Origin: DAIDKA01 sp035487155
Lineage (GTDB): Bacteria > Pseudomonadota > Gammaproteobacteria > Steroidobacterales > Steroidobacteraceae
Direction: 5' to 3'
DNA length: 64,000 nucleotides
Assembly (NCBI GenBank): GCA_035487155.1
Contig: DATHMK010000031.1
Location: forward strand, 56,309 to 120,308
Shown here: positions 24,620 to 34,340 of the stretch, in pieces
Layout: every line of letters starts with the position of its first letter
Numbering within the stretch: position 1 is the first letter of the stretch
Made by a program: the position numbers and the translations under genes
Notes under the pieces: model-generated
Told to the model about the DNA's origin: nothing
What the model saw: the letters and a program-made list of their open reading frames with translations, nothing else
Databases searched by the model: none

Positions 24620-26065
24620 TCACACCAGCAGTCGGCTGCACAGCGCCAGCAGCGGTCCGGGCAGCACACCCAGCACCAGCACCGCCAGGCCATTGACGCC
24701 CACGGCGAGGCGCACGCCAGGCTGCCACTCCGGCAGCGGCTGGCCGGCGCCCGGCTCATCGAAGTACATGAGCTTCACGATGCGCAGGTAGTAGTAGGCA
24801 CCGATCACCGAGACCACGACCGCGATGATCACCAGCCAGATATGGCCGGTCACCCACAGCTGCTGCAGGATCGACAGCTTGGCCCAGAAGCCGACGAAGG
24901 GGGGCACTCCGGCGGTGGAGAACATCAGCGCCATCATCACCAGCGCCAGCAGCGGATCGCGGCTGTACAGGCCCTTGTAGTCATCGAGCCGATCCGCTTC
25001 GAAACCTCGTTGCGTCATCAGCAGTATGACGCCGAAAGTGCCGATGGTCGCGAGCACATAGACCAGCGTATAGAACAGCGCGGCCCCATACCCGGCCTGG
25101 GTACCGGTGACGAACCCGAGCAGGATGAATCCGACATTCGAAATCGCCGAATACGCCAGCATGCGCTTCAGATTGCTCTGCGCGATGGCGACCACATTGC
25201 CCAGGACCAGCGTCAGCACCGCCAGCCCGGACAGCATCTGCGACCACTCATGCTCGGTGCCGGTCAGGCCGTGAGTGAGCAGGCGCAACGCCAGCGCGAA
25301 ATAGGCGATCTTGGGCGCCGTCGCGATGAACTGCGTGACATTGGTGGGCGCACCCTCGTACACGTCCGGCAGCCACATATGGAAGGGCACTGCACCCAGT
25401 TTGAAGGCCACCGCGACCACGATGAAAGTCAGGCCCAGAACCGCGCCCACACCATGCGTCGTGCCCAGCCGCACCGCCAGCTCATCCAGCCCCAGGGTGC
25501 CGGTGATGCCATAGACGATGGACATGCCGTACAGCAGCATGCCCGAGGCAATGGCGCCCAGCACGAAGTACTTCATGGCCGCCTCGGCGGCAATGCCATT
25601 GTCGCGGTCGAAGGCCACCATGGCATACACCGACAGCGCCAGCAGTTCCACCCCGATGTAGACGGTGAGCAGGCTGTTGGCCGAGGCCAGCACGAAAATG
25701 CCCAGCAGCGCCGTCAGCGCCAGCACATAGTACTCACCGCGGCTGGTGCCGCGCTGGCTCATGTAGCTGCGCGAATACATCAGCGCAACGGCCACGAACA
25801 GCAGCGCCGCGAGCTTCAGCAGGCAGGAGACCGGATCGGCGACGTATAGACCGTCGAACAGCACCACCCGGCTGCCCACCTGGCCCACCCCGACCATCAG
25901 CGCGGCGGTGGCGACCAGCGCAACCAGCGTCAGCGTCGGGGTCAGACTGCGACGCTTCTCGCCGGCGAAGACATCGATCATCAGCACCGCGCAGATCGCA
26001 AAGGTCAGGCAGATCTCTCCGCTGGCGGGAGCAACCGAAGCCCAGGTCAATGTGGTATCTGGCAT
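24620..26065 (-). CDS. nuoN: NADH-quinone oxidoreductase subunit N
   Basis: A 481-residue antiporter-like membrane subunit of complex I, about 14 helices, last gene of the nuo operon. Characteristic segments are VSCLLKLAALLFVAVALMYSR, LGAIASGMLLYGMSIVYG, KLGAVPFHMWLPDVYEGAP (with the Lys and Pro-broken helix of the proton path) and LKRMLAYSAISNVGFI. It pumps protons with NuoL and NuoM. It starts six bases after the nuoM stop and converges with ompW without a spacer. Confidence 0.97.
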   Translation of the reverse strand: MPDTTLTWASVAPASGEICLTFAICAVLMIDVFAGEKRRSLTPTLTLVALVATAALMVGVGQVGSRVVLFDGLYVADPVSCLLKLAALLFVAVALMYSRSYMSQRGTSRGEYYVLALTALLGIFVLASANSLLTVYIGVELLALSVYAMVAFDRDNGIAAEAAMKYFVLGAIASGMLLYGMSIVYGITGTLGLDELAVRLGTTHGVGAVLGLTFIVVAVAFKLGAVPFHMWLPDVYEGAPTNVTQFIATAPKIAYFALALRLLTHGLTGTEHEWSQMLSGLAVLTLVLGNVVAIAQSNLKRMLAYSAISNVGFILLGFVTGTQAGYGAALFYTLVYVLATIGTFGVILLMTQRGFEADRLDDYKGLYSRDPLLALVMMALMFSTAGVPPFVGFWAKLSILQQLWVTGHIWLVIIAVVVSVIGAYYYLRIVKLMYFDEPGAGQPLPEWQPGVRLAVGVNGLAVLVLGVLPGPLLALCSRLLV

Positions 26066-26071
26066 ATCAGT

Positions 26072-27589
26072 TCAAAGCGGCAGCTTCGAATGCACGGCCT
26101 GCTGGACCAGGTGGTGCACCGAAACTTCCATGATGTTGAGAAGGGGCGCCGGGTACACGCCCAGCAGCAGCACCGCCGCCGCCAGCACGCCGAGCACCAG
26201 GAATTCACGGCCATTGAGGTCGGTGAGCTGGGCCACGTGGCTGTTGGCCACCGGTCCGAAGACCACGCGCTTGACCATCCACAGGGTATAGGCCGCCCCC
26301 AGGACCAGCGTGGTCGCCGCCAGGAAGGCATACCAGAAGCTGGCCTTGAAGCTGGCGAGAATGACCATGAATTCCCCGACGAAGCCCGAAGTGCCCGGCA
26401 GGCCGGAATTCGCCATGCCGAAGAACACCATCAGCGCCGCGAAATACGGCATCACATTGACCACGCCGCCGTAGCTTGCGATCTCGCGGCTGTGCATCCG
26501 GTCATACAGCACCCCGACGCACAGGAACAGCGCGCCTGAGACCAGGCCATGGGAGATCATCTGCACCATGGCGCCATCCACACCCAGCACCGCCCCACTC
26601 AAGCTGCCGGTGGCAGCCACGACGGCATAAATGCCGAAGGTGCCCAGGGTCACGAAGCCCATGTGCGCGATCGATGAATAGGCGATGAGCTTCTTCATGT
26701 CCTGCTGCACCATGGCCACGAAGCCGATGTAGACCACCGCGATCAGCGACAGGGCGATGATCAGCATCACCAGCTCGCGGCTCGCATCCGGCGTGACCGG
26801 CAGGCTGAAGCGCAGGAAGCCATAGCCACCCATCTTCAGCATGATGGCCGCCAGGATCACCGAGCCACCGGTGGGCGCCTCCACGTGCGCATCGGGCAAC
26901 CAGGTATGAACCGGCCACATCGGCACCTTCACGGCGAAGGCCAGCAGGAAGGCGACGAAGATCCAGCGCTGCTCGATCAGGGTCAGCGGCAGTGCCTGCA
27001 GCGCCGCAATCGAGTAGTCATGTCCCTTCACGTACATGTAGATGAGCGCCGCCAGCATCAGCACCGAGCCCAGGAAGGTGTACAGGAAGAACTTGATGGT
27101 GGCGTATACGCGCCGCGGTCCACCCCAGATGCCGATGATCAGGAACATCGGGATCAGCATCGCTTCCCAGAAAAAGTAGAACAGCAGCGCGTCGGCGGCG
27201 CAGAACACCCCGACCATCAGTCCTTCCATGATCAGGAAGGCCGCGAAGTACTGGGCGGGCCGCTGCTGAATCACGCTCCAGCCGGCGATGATCACCGGAA
27301 TGGTCATGAACGTGGTCAGCAGCACCAGCGGCAGCGAGATGCCATCCACCCCAAGGCTGTAGAAGGCGTTCAGCGTCGGGATCCAGGACAGCTTCTCCGT
27401 GAACTGCAGGCCGGCCGTTGCGGTATCAAAGCCGGTGTAGGCCGGAATGGAAATCAGGAAAGTAGCCAGCGCCGCGAGCAGCGCCACCCAGCGTCCCAGG
27501 ACGATGGAACGTTCACCCAGCGCCAGCACCACCAGACCCGCGAGGATGGGCAGCCAGACCAGAACCGATAGCAGACCAAAACCGTGCAT
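26072..27589 (-). CDS. nuoM: NADH-quinone oxidoreductase subunit M
   Basis: A 505-residue antiporter-like proton-pumping subunit. Recognised by YSLGVDGISLPLVLLTTF, FYFFWEAMLIPMFLIIGIWGG (with the conserved Glu), FAVKVPMWPVHTWLPDAHVEAPTGGS and MKKLIAYSSIAHMGFVTLG. The frame is open 54 bases further upstream, but ATG 27589 gives the usual N-terminus with a first helix (LLSVLVWLPILAGLVVLAL) and lies 19 bases from the nuoL stop. Length is normal for the family. Confidence 0.97.
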   Translation of the reverse strand: MHGFGLLSVLVWLPILAGLVVLALGERSIVLGRWVALLAALATFLISIPAYTGFDTATAGLQFTEKLSWIPTLNAFYSLGVDGISLPLVLLTTFMTIPVIIAGWSVIQQRPAQYFAAFLIMEGLMVGVFCAADALLFYFFWEAMLIPMFLIIGIWGGPRRVYATIKFFLYTFLGSVLMLAALIYMYVKGHDYSIAALQALPLTLIEQRWIFVAFLLAFAVKVPMWPVHTWLPDAHVEAPTGGSVILAAIMLKMGGYGFLRFSLPVTPDASRELVMLIIALSLIAVVYIGFVAMVQQDMKKLIAYSSIAHMGFVTLGTFGIYAVVAATGSLSGAVLGVDGAMVQMISHGLVSGALFLCVGVLYDRMHSREIASYGGVVNVMPYFAALMVFFGMANSGLPGTSGFVGEFMVILASFKASFWYAFLAATTLVLGAAYTLWMVKRVVFGPVANSHVAQLTDLNGREFLVLGVLAAAVLLLGVYPAPLLNIMEVSVHHLVQQAVHSKLPL

Positions 27590-27608
27590 GTAAAGACCGC
27601 CCTTAGCC

Positions 27609-29627
27609 TTAGCGGACCAGGAACCAGCCCAGCAGCAGGGCAAGTCCGATCATGGTCCAGAATGCATAGGTGTACAGGTAGCCGGTCTGCAGGTGGCGCA
27701 GCAATCCGCCCAACCGGCCCACTGTAGTGGCGGTGCCATTCACCATGCCGCCATCGATGAGGATCTGGTCACCCGCCCGCCACAGACCCTTGCCCAGACC
27801 GCGCGCCAGCAGGCACAGGACGTTTTCGTTGAACCAGTCGAAATAGTACTTGTTGACCAGCAGCGTGCGCAGCGGCGCGAGCGCGTCGGCCCAGGCATCG
27901 GCCCACTGCGGCTTCTTCAGGAAGAAAACCCACGCCGCGATCACCCCGGCCAGCGCCAGCCAGAATGGCGCGCCCAGGAAGCCCTTGAGCGCAAACTTCA
28001 ACCAGATCGGATCGTGCAGCTCCTCGCCGATCCTGCCCACCACATCATTGGCGGGCAGCACGAATATCGAATTGCCGAAGTAACCCCCGAACAGCACCGA
28101 CTTCACGCACAGCGCACCGATGATGATGGAGGGAATGGCGAGCGCCACCAGTGGCCCGCGCACCACCCAGGGCGTCTCATGCGGTACGCCGCCATGATCA
28201 TCATGGCCAGGCTCCTCATGAGCGTGATCATCATGTCCGTGGCCATGCGCCAGCGCCTCGCGAAAACGCTCAGGCCCATGGAAGGTCATGAACAGCATGC
28301 GGAAGGTGTAGAACGCCGTGACGAATACCCCGCTCAACACGCACACGTACGCATAGGTGTGGCCCCAGCGATGCGACTCAGCCACCGCCTCGATGATGGC
28401 GTCCTTGGAATAAAATCCGGCGAAGAATGGCGTGCCGATCAGCGCGAGCGAGCCGATCCAGCTGGTCACGGCCGTCCACGGCATGTACTTGGCCAGGCCA
28501 CCCATCTTGCGCATGTCCTGTTCATGGTGCATGCCGATGATCACCGAACCTGCGGCCAGGAACAGCAGCGCCTTGAAGAAGGCATGCGTCATCAGGTGGA
28601 AGATCGCCCCGCTGTAGGCCGAAACGCCCAGCGCCACGGTCATGTAGCCCAGCTGCGAGAGCGTGGAGTAGGCGATCACCCGCTTGATGTCATTGGCAAC
28701 CACACCCAGCAGGCCCATGAAGAATGCGGTGGTGGCGCCGATCACCAGCACGAAGGACAGCGCCTGATCGGACTGCTCGAACAGTGGCGACATGCGCGCC
28801 ACCATGAAAATACCCGCGGTCACCATGGTGGCCGCGTGGATCAGCGCCGAGATCGGCGTCGGGCCTTCCATCGAATCCGGCAGCCACACATGCAGCGGCA
28901 CCTGGGCAGACTTGCCCATGGCGCCCACGAACAGGCAGATGCAGATCAAGGTCATGGCCGGCACGGCGCTGCTGGAGCTCAGCGCGATGCTCTGCGTGGC
29001 GATATGCGGCGCCGCCGCGAAGGCCACCTGATAATCCAGCGACCCGGTGTAATAGACGATGCCGGCGATGCCCAGCACGAAACCGAAGTCACCGATGCGG
29101 TTGACCAGGAAGGCCTTGAAGTTGGCGAAGATGGCCGACGGCCGCGTGTACCAGAAGCCGATCAGCAGGTACGACACCACGCCCACCGCTTCCCAGCCGA
29201 AAAACAGCTGCATGAAGTTGTTGGACATCACCAGCATCAGCATCGAGAAGGTGAACAGCGAGATATAGCTGAAGAAGCGCTGGTAGCCCGGGTCATCGGC
29301 CATGTAGCCGATGGTGTAGACGTGCACGCACAGCGACACGAAGGTCACCACGACCATCATCAGCGCCGACAGCCGGTCGATCAGGAAGCCCACCTGGAAG
29401 TGGATGCCGTCACTCACCAGCCAGCTGTATACCGGAGCGTTGTAGTTGGCGACCCCGCCCCACACCAGGTCCTTCCACACCGCAATCGACAGCGCGCAGG
29501 AGATCGCGACGCCGATTATGGTGATCCAGTGGGCCCCGGCGCGGCCGACCACCTTGCCGCAGAGGCCGGCAATGATGGCGCCCAGCAACGGCAGCACGGG
29601 GATGGCCAGCAGCAGATTCGGATTCAT
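27609..29627 (-). CDS. nuoL: NADH-quinone oxidoreductase subunit L
   Basis: A 672-residue largest membrane subunit of complex I, with 14 antiporter helices plus the long lateral helix and anchor at the C-terminus. Motifs: FQVGFLIDRLSALMMVVVTFVS, FFGWEAVGVVSYLLIGFWY (key Glu), GKSAQVPLHVWLPDSMEGPTP, NDIKRVIAYSTLSQLGYM. A His/Asp-rich loop (about residues 455-480, HGHGHDDHAHEE and a second His cluster) sits between helices, a common variable insert. Ten bases after nuoK. Confidence 0.97.
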   Translation of the reverse strand: MNPNLLLAIPVLPLLGAIIAGLCGKVVGRAGAHWITIIGVAISCALSIAVWKDLVWGGVANYNAPVYSWLVSDGIHFQVGFLIDRLSALMMVVVTFVSLCVHVYTIGYMADDPGYQRFFSYISLFTFSMLMLVMSNNFMQLFFGWEAVGVVSYLLIGFWYTRPSAIFANFKAFLVNRIGDFGFVLGIAGIVYYTGSLDYQVAFAAAPHIATQSIALSSSSAVPAMTLICICLFVGAMGKSAQVPLHVWLPDSMEGPTPISALIHAATMVTAGIFMVARMSPLFEQSDQALSFVLVIGATTAFFMGLLGVVANDIKRVIAYSTLSQLGYMTVALGVSAYSGAIFHLMTHAFFKALLFLAAGSVIIGMHHEQDMRKMGGLAKYMPWTAVTSWIGSLALIGTPFFAGFYSKDAIIEAVAESHRWGHTYAYVCVLSGVFVTAFYTFRMLFMTFHGPERFREALAHGHGHDDHAHEEPGHDDHGGVPHETPWVVRGPLVALAIPSIIIGALCVKSVLFGGYFGNSIFVLPANDVVGRIGEELHDPIWLKFALKGFLGAPFWLALAGVIAAWVFFLKKPQWADAWADALAPLRTLLVNKYYFDWFNENVLCLLARGLGKGLWRAGDQILIDGGMVNGTATTVGRLGGLLRHLQTGYLYTYAFWTMIGLALLLGWFLVR

Positions 29628-29637
29628 CGTCTTGTGC

Positions 29638-29943
29638 TCACCCTTTGAGCGTGCTCAGGTCTTCGACATTGATGCTGCGCCGCTCACGGAACAGCACCAC
29701 CAGGATGGCAAGCCCGATGGCGGACTCGGCCGCCGCGACCGTGAGCACGAAGAACACGAATATCTGGCCGTGGATATCGCCCAGGTAGCGCGAAAAGGCC
29801 ACGAAGTTGAAGTTCGCCGCCAGCAGCAGCAGCTCCACGCACATCAGCAGCAGAATCACGTTCTTGCGGTTGAGGAATACGCCGGCCACGGCGATCGAGA
29901 ACAGCACCGCCGACAGCGTCAGCAACTGCCCCAGGGTGATCAT
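29638..29943 (-). CDS. nuoK: NADH-quinone oxidoreductase subunit K
   Basis: A 101-residue, three-helix membrane subunit with the two buried glutamates of the proton route in LLLMCVELLLLAANF and VLTVAAAESAIGLAILV. Length matches the family exactly. The start overlaps the nuoJ stop by four bases, implying coupled translation. Confidence 0.97.
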   Translation of the reverse strand: MITLGQLLTLSAVLFSIAVAGVFLNRKNVILLLMCVELLLLAANFNFVAFSRYLGDIHGQIFVFFVLTVAAAESAIGLAILVVLFRERRSINVEDLSTLKG

Positions 29944-30542
29944 GGGCGCTTCTCCGCGTCCATCTTCACGATCCGCACCCGGTCGCGGGCGCGGGCGGCC
30001 ACCTGCAGGTCCACGTTCTGCACCTTGTGGCCCTTGCGCTTGCGCATGGTGAGGGAGATCGCGGCGACGATGGCGACCAGCAGCAGCACCGCAGCCAGCT
30101 CAAACGGATAGGCGTAACGGGTGTACAGCATCTGGCCCAGTTCAGTGGTATTGCTGTAGCTCGCCGGCAGCGCCGCCGGACCCTGCGTGACATCCGGTCC
30201 GAGCGTGCGCCCGACGATGACTCCGACGATCTCGAAGATCACCGCGCCCGCGGTCAGCCAGCCAAGCCACGCAAAACGCGTGAATCCTTCGCGCATTTCC
30301 TCCAGGTTGATGTCCAGCATCATGACCACGAACAAGAACAGCACCATCACCGCCCCGACATAGACCAGCACCAGCACCACGGCCAGGAACTCCGCGCCGA
30401 TCAGCAGCCAGATGGCGGCGCTGGTGACGAAGCACATGACCAGCGCCAGCGCCGCATGCACCGGGTTCTTCGAGATGATCATGCCCAGCGCGGAGGCCAC
30501 CAGCACCACCGCAAAGGCGTAGAACAATATCTGAACGAGCAC
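29940..30542 (-). CDS. nuoJ: NADH-quinone oxidoreductase subunit J
   Basis: A 200-residue, five-helix membrane subunit; signature NPVHAALALVMCFVTSAAIWLLIGAEFLA followed by YVGAVMVLFLFVVMMLDI (the pi-bulge helix that moves during coupling). The C-terminus is a charged Arg/Lys tail. 36 bases after nuoI, overlapping nuoK. Confidence 0.96.
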   Translation of the reverse strand: MLVQILFYAFAVVLVASALGMIISKNPVHAALALVMCFVTSAAIWLLIGAEFLAVVLVLVYVGAVMVLFLFVVMMLDINLEEMREGFTRFAWLGWLTAGAVIFEIVGVIVGRTLGPDVTQGPAALPASYSNTTELGQMLYTRYAYPFELAAVLLLVAIVAAISLTMRKRKGHKVQNVDLQVAARARDRVRIVKMDAEKRP

Positions 30543-30578
30543 GCTGCCCTCCCCTTAAGGAACTGTTGCTGCCGGCGC

Positions 30579-31061
30579 TTAGCGGAACGGCGCGTCCGCC
30601 GCCTTGTCGGCCGCGATCATCGCCTCGTAACGCTCGCCGACCGCAAGCAGCTTGTCCTTGGACATGATGTTCTCGCCGCGATGCTCCATGTGGTACTCGT
30701 GGATACGGGTCAGAACGATGGCATCCACCGGACAGGCCTCCTCGCAGAAGCCGCAGTAGATGCACTTGAACAGGTCGATGTCGTAGCGGCTGGTGCGGCG
30801 CGTGCCGTCATCGGCCACTTCCGAGTCGATGGTGATGCACACCGCCGGACATACCGCCTCGCACAGCTTGCAGGCGATGCAGCGCTCCTCGCCATTGGGA
30901 TAGCGGCGCTGGGCATGCAGCCCGCGAAAGCGCGGCGACTGCGGCGCCCGCTCTTCGGGATAGTTGAGGGTGTACTTGGGCGAGAGGAACATCCGCCACG
31001 TGACCGTCATCCCCTTGATGAGTTCGGGAAGCAGCAGGGTCTTGAGCAATTGACTAGCCAT
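30579..31061 (-). CDS. nuoI: NADH-quinone oxidoreductase subunit I
   Basis: A 160-residue peripheral subunit carrying two [4Fe-4S] clusters (N6a, N6b): CIACKLCEAVCP and CIYCGFCEEACP, each followed by the typical Pro. The amphipathic N-terminal helix anchors it to the membrane arm. It passes electrons from NuoG towards NuoB. Nine bases separate it from nuoH. Confidence 0.97.
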   Translation of the reverse strand: MASQLLKTLLLPELIKGMTVTWRMFLSPKYTLNYPEERAPQSPRFRGLHAQRRYPNGEERCIACKLCEAVCPAVCITIDSEVADDGTRRTSRYDIDLFKCIYCGFCEEACPVDAIVLTRIHEYHMEHRGENIMSKDKLLAVGERYEAMIAADKAADAPFR

Positions 31062-31070
31062 GGTTCGCCT

Positions 31071-32144
31071 TCAGCTCGTGTGCCAGGGGCCGACGTGAGC
31101 CCAGGACAGGACCCCCTCGACGAAGATCCAGACGATGGTCACCGGGATCAGCACCTTCCAGCCCAGCCGCATGATCTGGTCATAGCGGTAGCGCGGGAAG
31201 GTGGCGCGGAACCACAGGAACAGGAACAGGAAAATGAAGCCCTTGAGGAACAGCCAGCCGAAGCTCGGGGTCGCCAGCAGCGTCTGGCCCAGCACCGGCC
31301 AGCCATCAAAGGGGCTGAGCCACCCGCCCATGAAGAAGATCGCCGTGAGGAAGGAGATCAGGATCATGTTGGCGTATTCGGCCAGGAAGAACAGCGCGAA
31401 TGCCATGCCGGAGTATTCGACATGGAAGCCGGCGACGATCTCCGATTCGCCCTCGGCCACATCAAACGGCGCGCGGTTGGTCTCCGCGACCCCGGAGATG
31501 AAGTAGACGATGAAGAGCGGAAACAGCCAGGTCCAGTTCCAGGTGAACATGCCGCCCTGCTGGTGGCGCACGATGTCCCCGAGGTTGAGGCTGCCGGCGG
31601 CCATGAGCACCCCCACCAGCGCGAAGCCCATGGCGATCTCGTAGGCGACGATCTGTGCCGCCGAGCGCATCGCGCCCAGGAATGCGTACTTGGAGTTGGA
31701 CGCCCAGCCGGCGAGTATCACCCCGTACACGCCGGCCGAGGTCAGCGCCAGCAGGAACAGCAGTCCGGCATTGACGTTGGCGATGACCAAGTCCGGCGAC
31801 AGCGGCATGACCGACCAGGCGGCGAAGGCGGTGACCAGGGTGATCATCGGGGCCAGGGCGAACAGGAACTTATTGGCCTTGGCCGGGACGATCACCTCCT
31901 TGGTGATCAGCTTGACGACATCGGCGAAGGGTTGCCCCAGGCCCGGGATCATGCCGAAGATGGCCACCCGGTTGGGGCCGCGGCGCAGCTGCATCCAGCC
32001 AAGGACCTTGCGTTCCCACAGCGTCGAGAGGGCCACGCACAGTATCAAGCCGATGGTCACCGCCAGGATCCACAGCGTCGAGATGGTGGTCGAGCGCACG
32101 ATATCCGGCAGTGCGGCCCAGCGTGTTGTCAGATTATTGAGCAC
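31071..32144 (-). CDS. nuoH: NADH-quinone oxidoreductase subunit H
   Basis: A 357-residue, eight-helix subunit forming the quinone chamber. Markers: ERKVLGWMQLRRGPNRV, the acidic loop FISGVAETNRAPFDVAEGESEIVAGFHVEYSG (read in parts) and FLFLWFRATFPRYRYDQIMRLGWK. Length and motif order are normal. It follows nuoG by 20 bases. Confidence 0.97.
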   Translation of the reverse strand: MLNNLTTRWAALPDIVRSTTISTLWILAVTIGLILCVALSTLWERKVLGWMQLRRGPNRVAIFGMIPGLGQPFADVVKLITKEVIVPAKANKFLFALAPMITLVTAFAAWSVMPLSPDLVIANVNAGLLFLLALTSAGVYGVILAGWASNSKYAFLGAMRSAAQIVAYEIAMGFALVGVLMAAGSLNLGDIVRHQQGGMFTWNWTWLFPLFIVYFISGVAETNRAPFDVAEGESEIVAGFHVEYSGMAFALFFLAEYANMILISFLTAIFFMGGWLSPFDGWPVLGQTLLATPSFGWLFLKGFIFLFLFLWFRATFPRYRYDQIMRLGWKVLIPVTIVWIFVEGVLSWAHVGPWHTS

Positions 32145-32164
32145 TCGCCTTGACCCTTCCCGGT

Positions 32165-34327
32165 TCAGTAGACTGCGGGGGCGCTGCGCCCCTCGGCGGT
32201 ACGCTGCAGCGAGGGCGCACGCCTGACCACGGCATCGACCTGGTACATCGGAACATCCACCGTCGTGGCGGCGGCCTTCGAACCGCTCACCGTCCGCGAT
32301 CCGGTCCAGGGCGGCGGCAGGCCATCGGCGCAGATACGCCGCAGTTCATCGCGCACCTCCTCCGAGGTCTGGTATTCGAAGCGCTCGATGCCCAGCTCCG
32401 TGCCCAGCACCCGCAGCACCTTCCAGCCCGGACGCGACTCACCGTAGCCGCGGGCCGCGGCGGTGAAGCTCTGCCACAGGCCCTCCAGATTCACATAGGT
32501 GCCGGAGGTCTCGGCGAAGGTGCCGATGGGCAGCACCACATGGGCGATCTGCTTCAACTGCTCGGTCATGTAGGGCGTGATGGCCACCACGAGCTCAGCC
32601 CCCGCCAGCACCTTCAGGGCTTCCGGGCTCAAGGTGTCCGCTTCGGGTTCCACGCCGCCAAACAGGATGTAGGCCGCAAGCGGCGCCTGCAGCATCTGCG
32701 CGGCGCTCTTGCCCACCGCAGCCAGGGCCTTGCCGCCGGCTTCACGATGCGGCACACAACCGGCCAGATAGGCGCCGGCGCCATTGCCGCCTTCGGCCAG
32801 CTCGCCCAGGGTCGCGCCGGCCAGCTGCGCAATCGCACCCGCCAGGGCGCGCAGATCAGCGTACTGCGGATGACGCAGTGCCAGTGCCCCGAGCCACACG
32901 GCACGCTTCGGGCCTGACAGCAGCGCCGTGGCGATGGCCTGGTGCGCCTGCGTGACGCTCGCGCCGGCGGCAATCCCCGCCAGGTGCGCGGGAATCGCCG
33001 CTCCGGCCTGGGCGGCCAGCGCGGCCAGCACCGCGGCCAGATCGCTCACCTGCGCCGCCGGCGCCGACTTCAGATAGGCGGCGACCTTGAATTTGTAATC
33101 GAAGGTCGCGGGGTTCACGAAGGCGATCGCCGCCCCTGCCAGGGAAGCCTTGCGCACCCGGTGCGCCAGCACCGGCACTTCGCGGCGCAGGTTGGCACCG
33201 ATCACCAGCAGCCCGTTGAGCTGATCGACGGCCGCGATCTGCATGCCGAGGTTCGGATACGGCGCATCGGCGGCCTGGTCGCTGAAGTCGCGGCCACGCA
33301 GCCGATGATCGAGGTTCGGGGACCCCAGGCCGCGGGTGAGGCGGTTGAGCAGGTACAGCTCCTCGGTGGTGGCCGAGGCGCTGCTCAGCGCGCCCAGGCT
33401 TGCGGCATGGCGGCGCAGGCCATCGACGGCGACCGCCAGCGCGGACTCCCAGCTCACCTGGCTCCAGCTGCCGCGCTCGCGCAGCAGCGGCGCTCCGATC
33501 CGATCGGCGCTGTACACACCCTCGTAGCTGAAACGGTCGCGATCCGCGATCCAGGTCTCGTTGATGGTTTCATTGTCACGGGGCACGACGCGCATCAGCT
33601 TGCCGCGCAGCACATGGCCGAAGAGGTTGGTGCCCACCCCGTCATGCGGTGATACCAGCGGATGGGCGATCATCTCCCAGGCGCGGGCGCTGAAGCGAAA
33701 CGGCTTGGAGTTCAGCGCACCCACCGGACACAGATCGATGATGTTGCCGGACAGTTCGTGATCCACGGTGCGCTCGACGAAGGCGCGCACCGAACTGTCC
33801 TCACCGCGCCCCACCATGCCCAGTTCCTGCACCCCCGCGATCTCCTGCGTGAAGCGGATGCAGCGCGTGCACTGGATGCAACGGGTCATGTCGGTGGACA
33901 CCAGCGGCCCCAGGCTCTCGTCCTTCACCACGCGCTTGCGCTCGGCGAAGCGCGAAATGTCGCGGCCGAAGCCCACCGCAAGATCCTGCAGCTCGCACTC
34001 CCCGCCCTGATCGCAGATCGGGCAGTCCAGCGGGTGATTGATCAGCAGGAACTCCATGGTCGCGCGCTGCGCGCCGGTCGCCTTCTGCGACTGGGTGAAG
34101 ATCTTCATGCCCTCGGCCACCGGGGTGGCGCAGGCCGGCAGCGGCTTGGGGGCCTTTTCCACCTCCACCAGGCACATGCGGCAGTTGGCGGCAATGGACA
34201 GCTTGTCGTGGTAGCAGAAGCGCGGGACATAGACGCCATTCGCATCGGTTGCGCGAATGATCATCTCGCCCTTGCGTGCCTTGACCGGCACGCCGTTCAC
34301 TTCGATGTTGACGAACTCTTCAGCCAT
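32165..34327 (-). CDS. nuoG: NADH-quinone oxidoreductase subunit G
   Basis: A 720-residue iron-sulfur subunit. The N-terminal [2Fe-2S] ferredoxin domain (CYHDKLSIAANCRMC, then PACATP), the His-Cys3 cluster (HPLDCPICDQGGECELQ) and a [4Fe-4S] site (CIQCTRCIRF) are all present. A molybdopterin-oxidoreductase-like C-terminal domain follows that no longer binds a cofactor. The extra N7 cluster ligands of enterics are not evident. The C-terminal domain is Ala-rich and shorter than in E. coli (about 900 residues), as in many non-enteric bacteria. Confidence 0.96.
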   Translation of the reverse strand: MAEEFVNIEVNGVPVKARKGEMIIRATDANGVYVPRFCYHDKLSIAANCRMCLVEVEKAPKPLPACATPVAEGMKIFTQSQKATGAQRATMEFLLINHPLDCPICDQGGECELQDLAVGFGRDISRFAERKRVVKDESLGPLVSTDMTRCIQCTRCIRFTQEIAGVQELGMVGRGEDSSVRAFVERTVDHELSGNIIDLCPVGALNSKPFRFSARAWEMIAHPLVSPHDGVGTNLFGHVLRGKLMRVVPRDNETINETWIADRDRFSYEGVYSADRIGAPLLRERGSWSQVSWESALAVAVDGLRRHAASLGALSSASATTEELYLLNRLTRGLGSPNLDHRLRGRDFSDQAADAPYPNLGMQIAAVDQLNGLLVIGANLRREVPVLAHRVRKASLAGAAIAFVNPATFDYKFKVAAYLKSAPAAQVSDLAAVLAALAAQAGAAIPAHLAGIAAGASVTQAHQAIATALLSGPKRAVWLGALALRHPQYADLRALAGAIAQLAGATLGELAEGGNGAGAYLAGCVPHREAGGKALAAVGKSAAQMLQAPLAAYILFGGVEPEADTLSPEALKVLAGAELVVAITPYMTEQLKQIAHVVLPIGTFAETSGTYVNLEGLWQSFTAAARGYGESRPGWKVLRVLGTELGIERFEYQTSEEVRDELRRICADGLPPPWTGSRTVSGSKAAATTVDVPMYQVDAVVRRAPSLQRTAEGRSAPAVY

Positions 34328-34340
34328 ATATTGAGACTCG

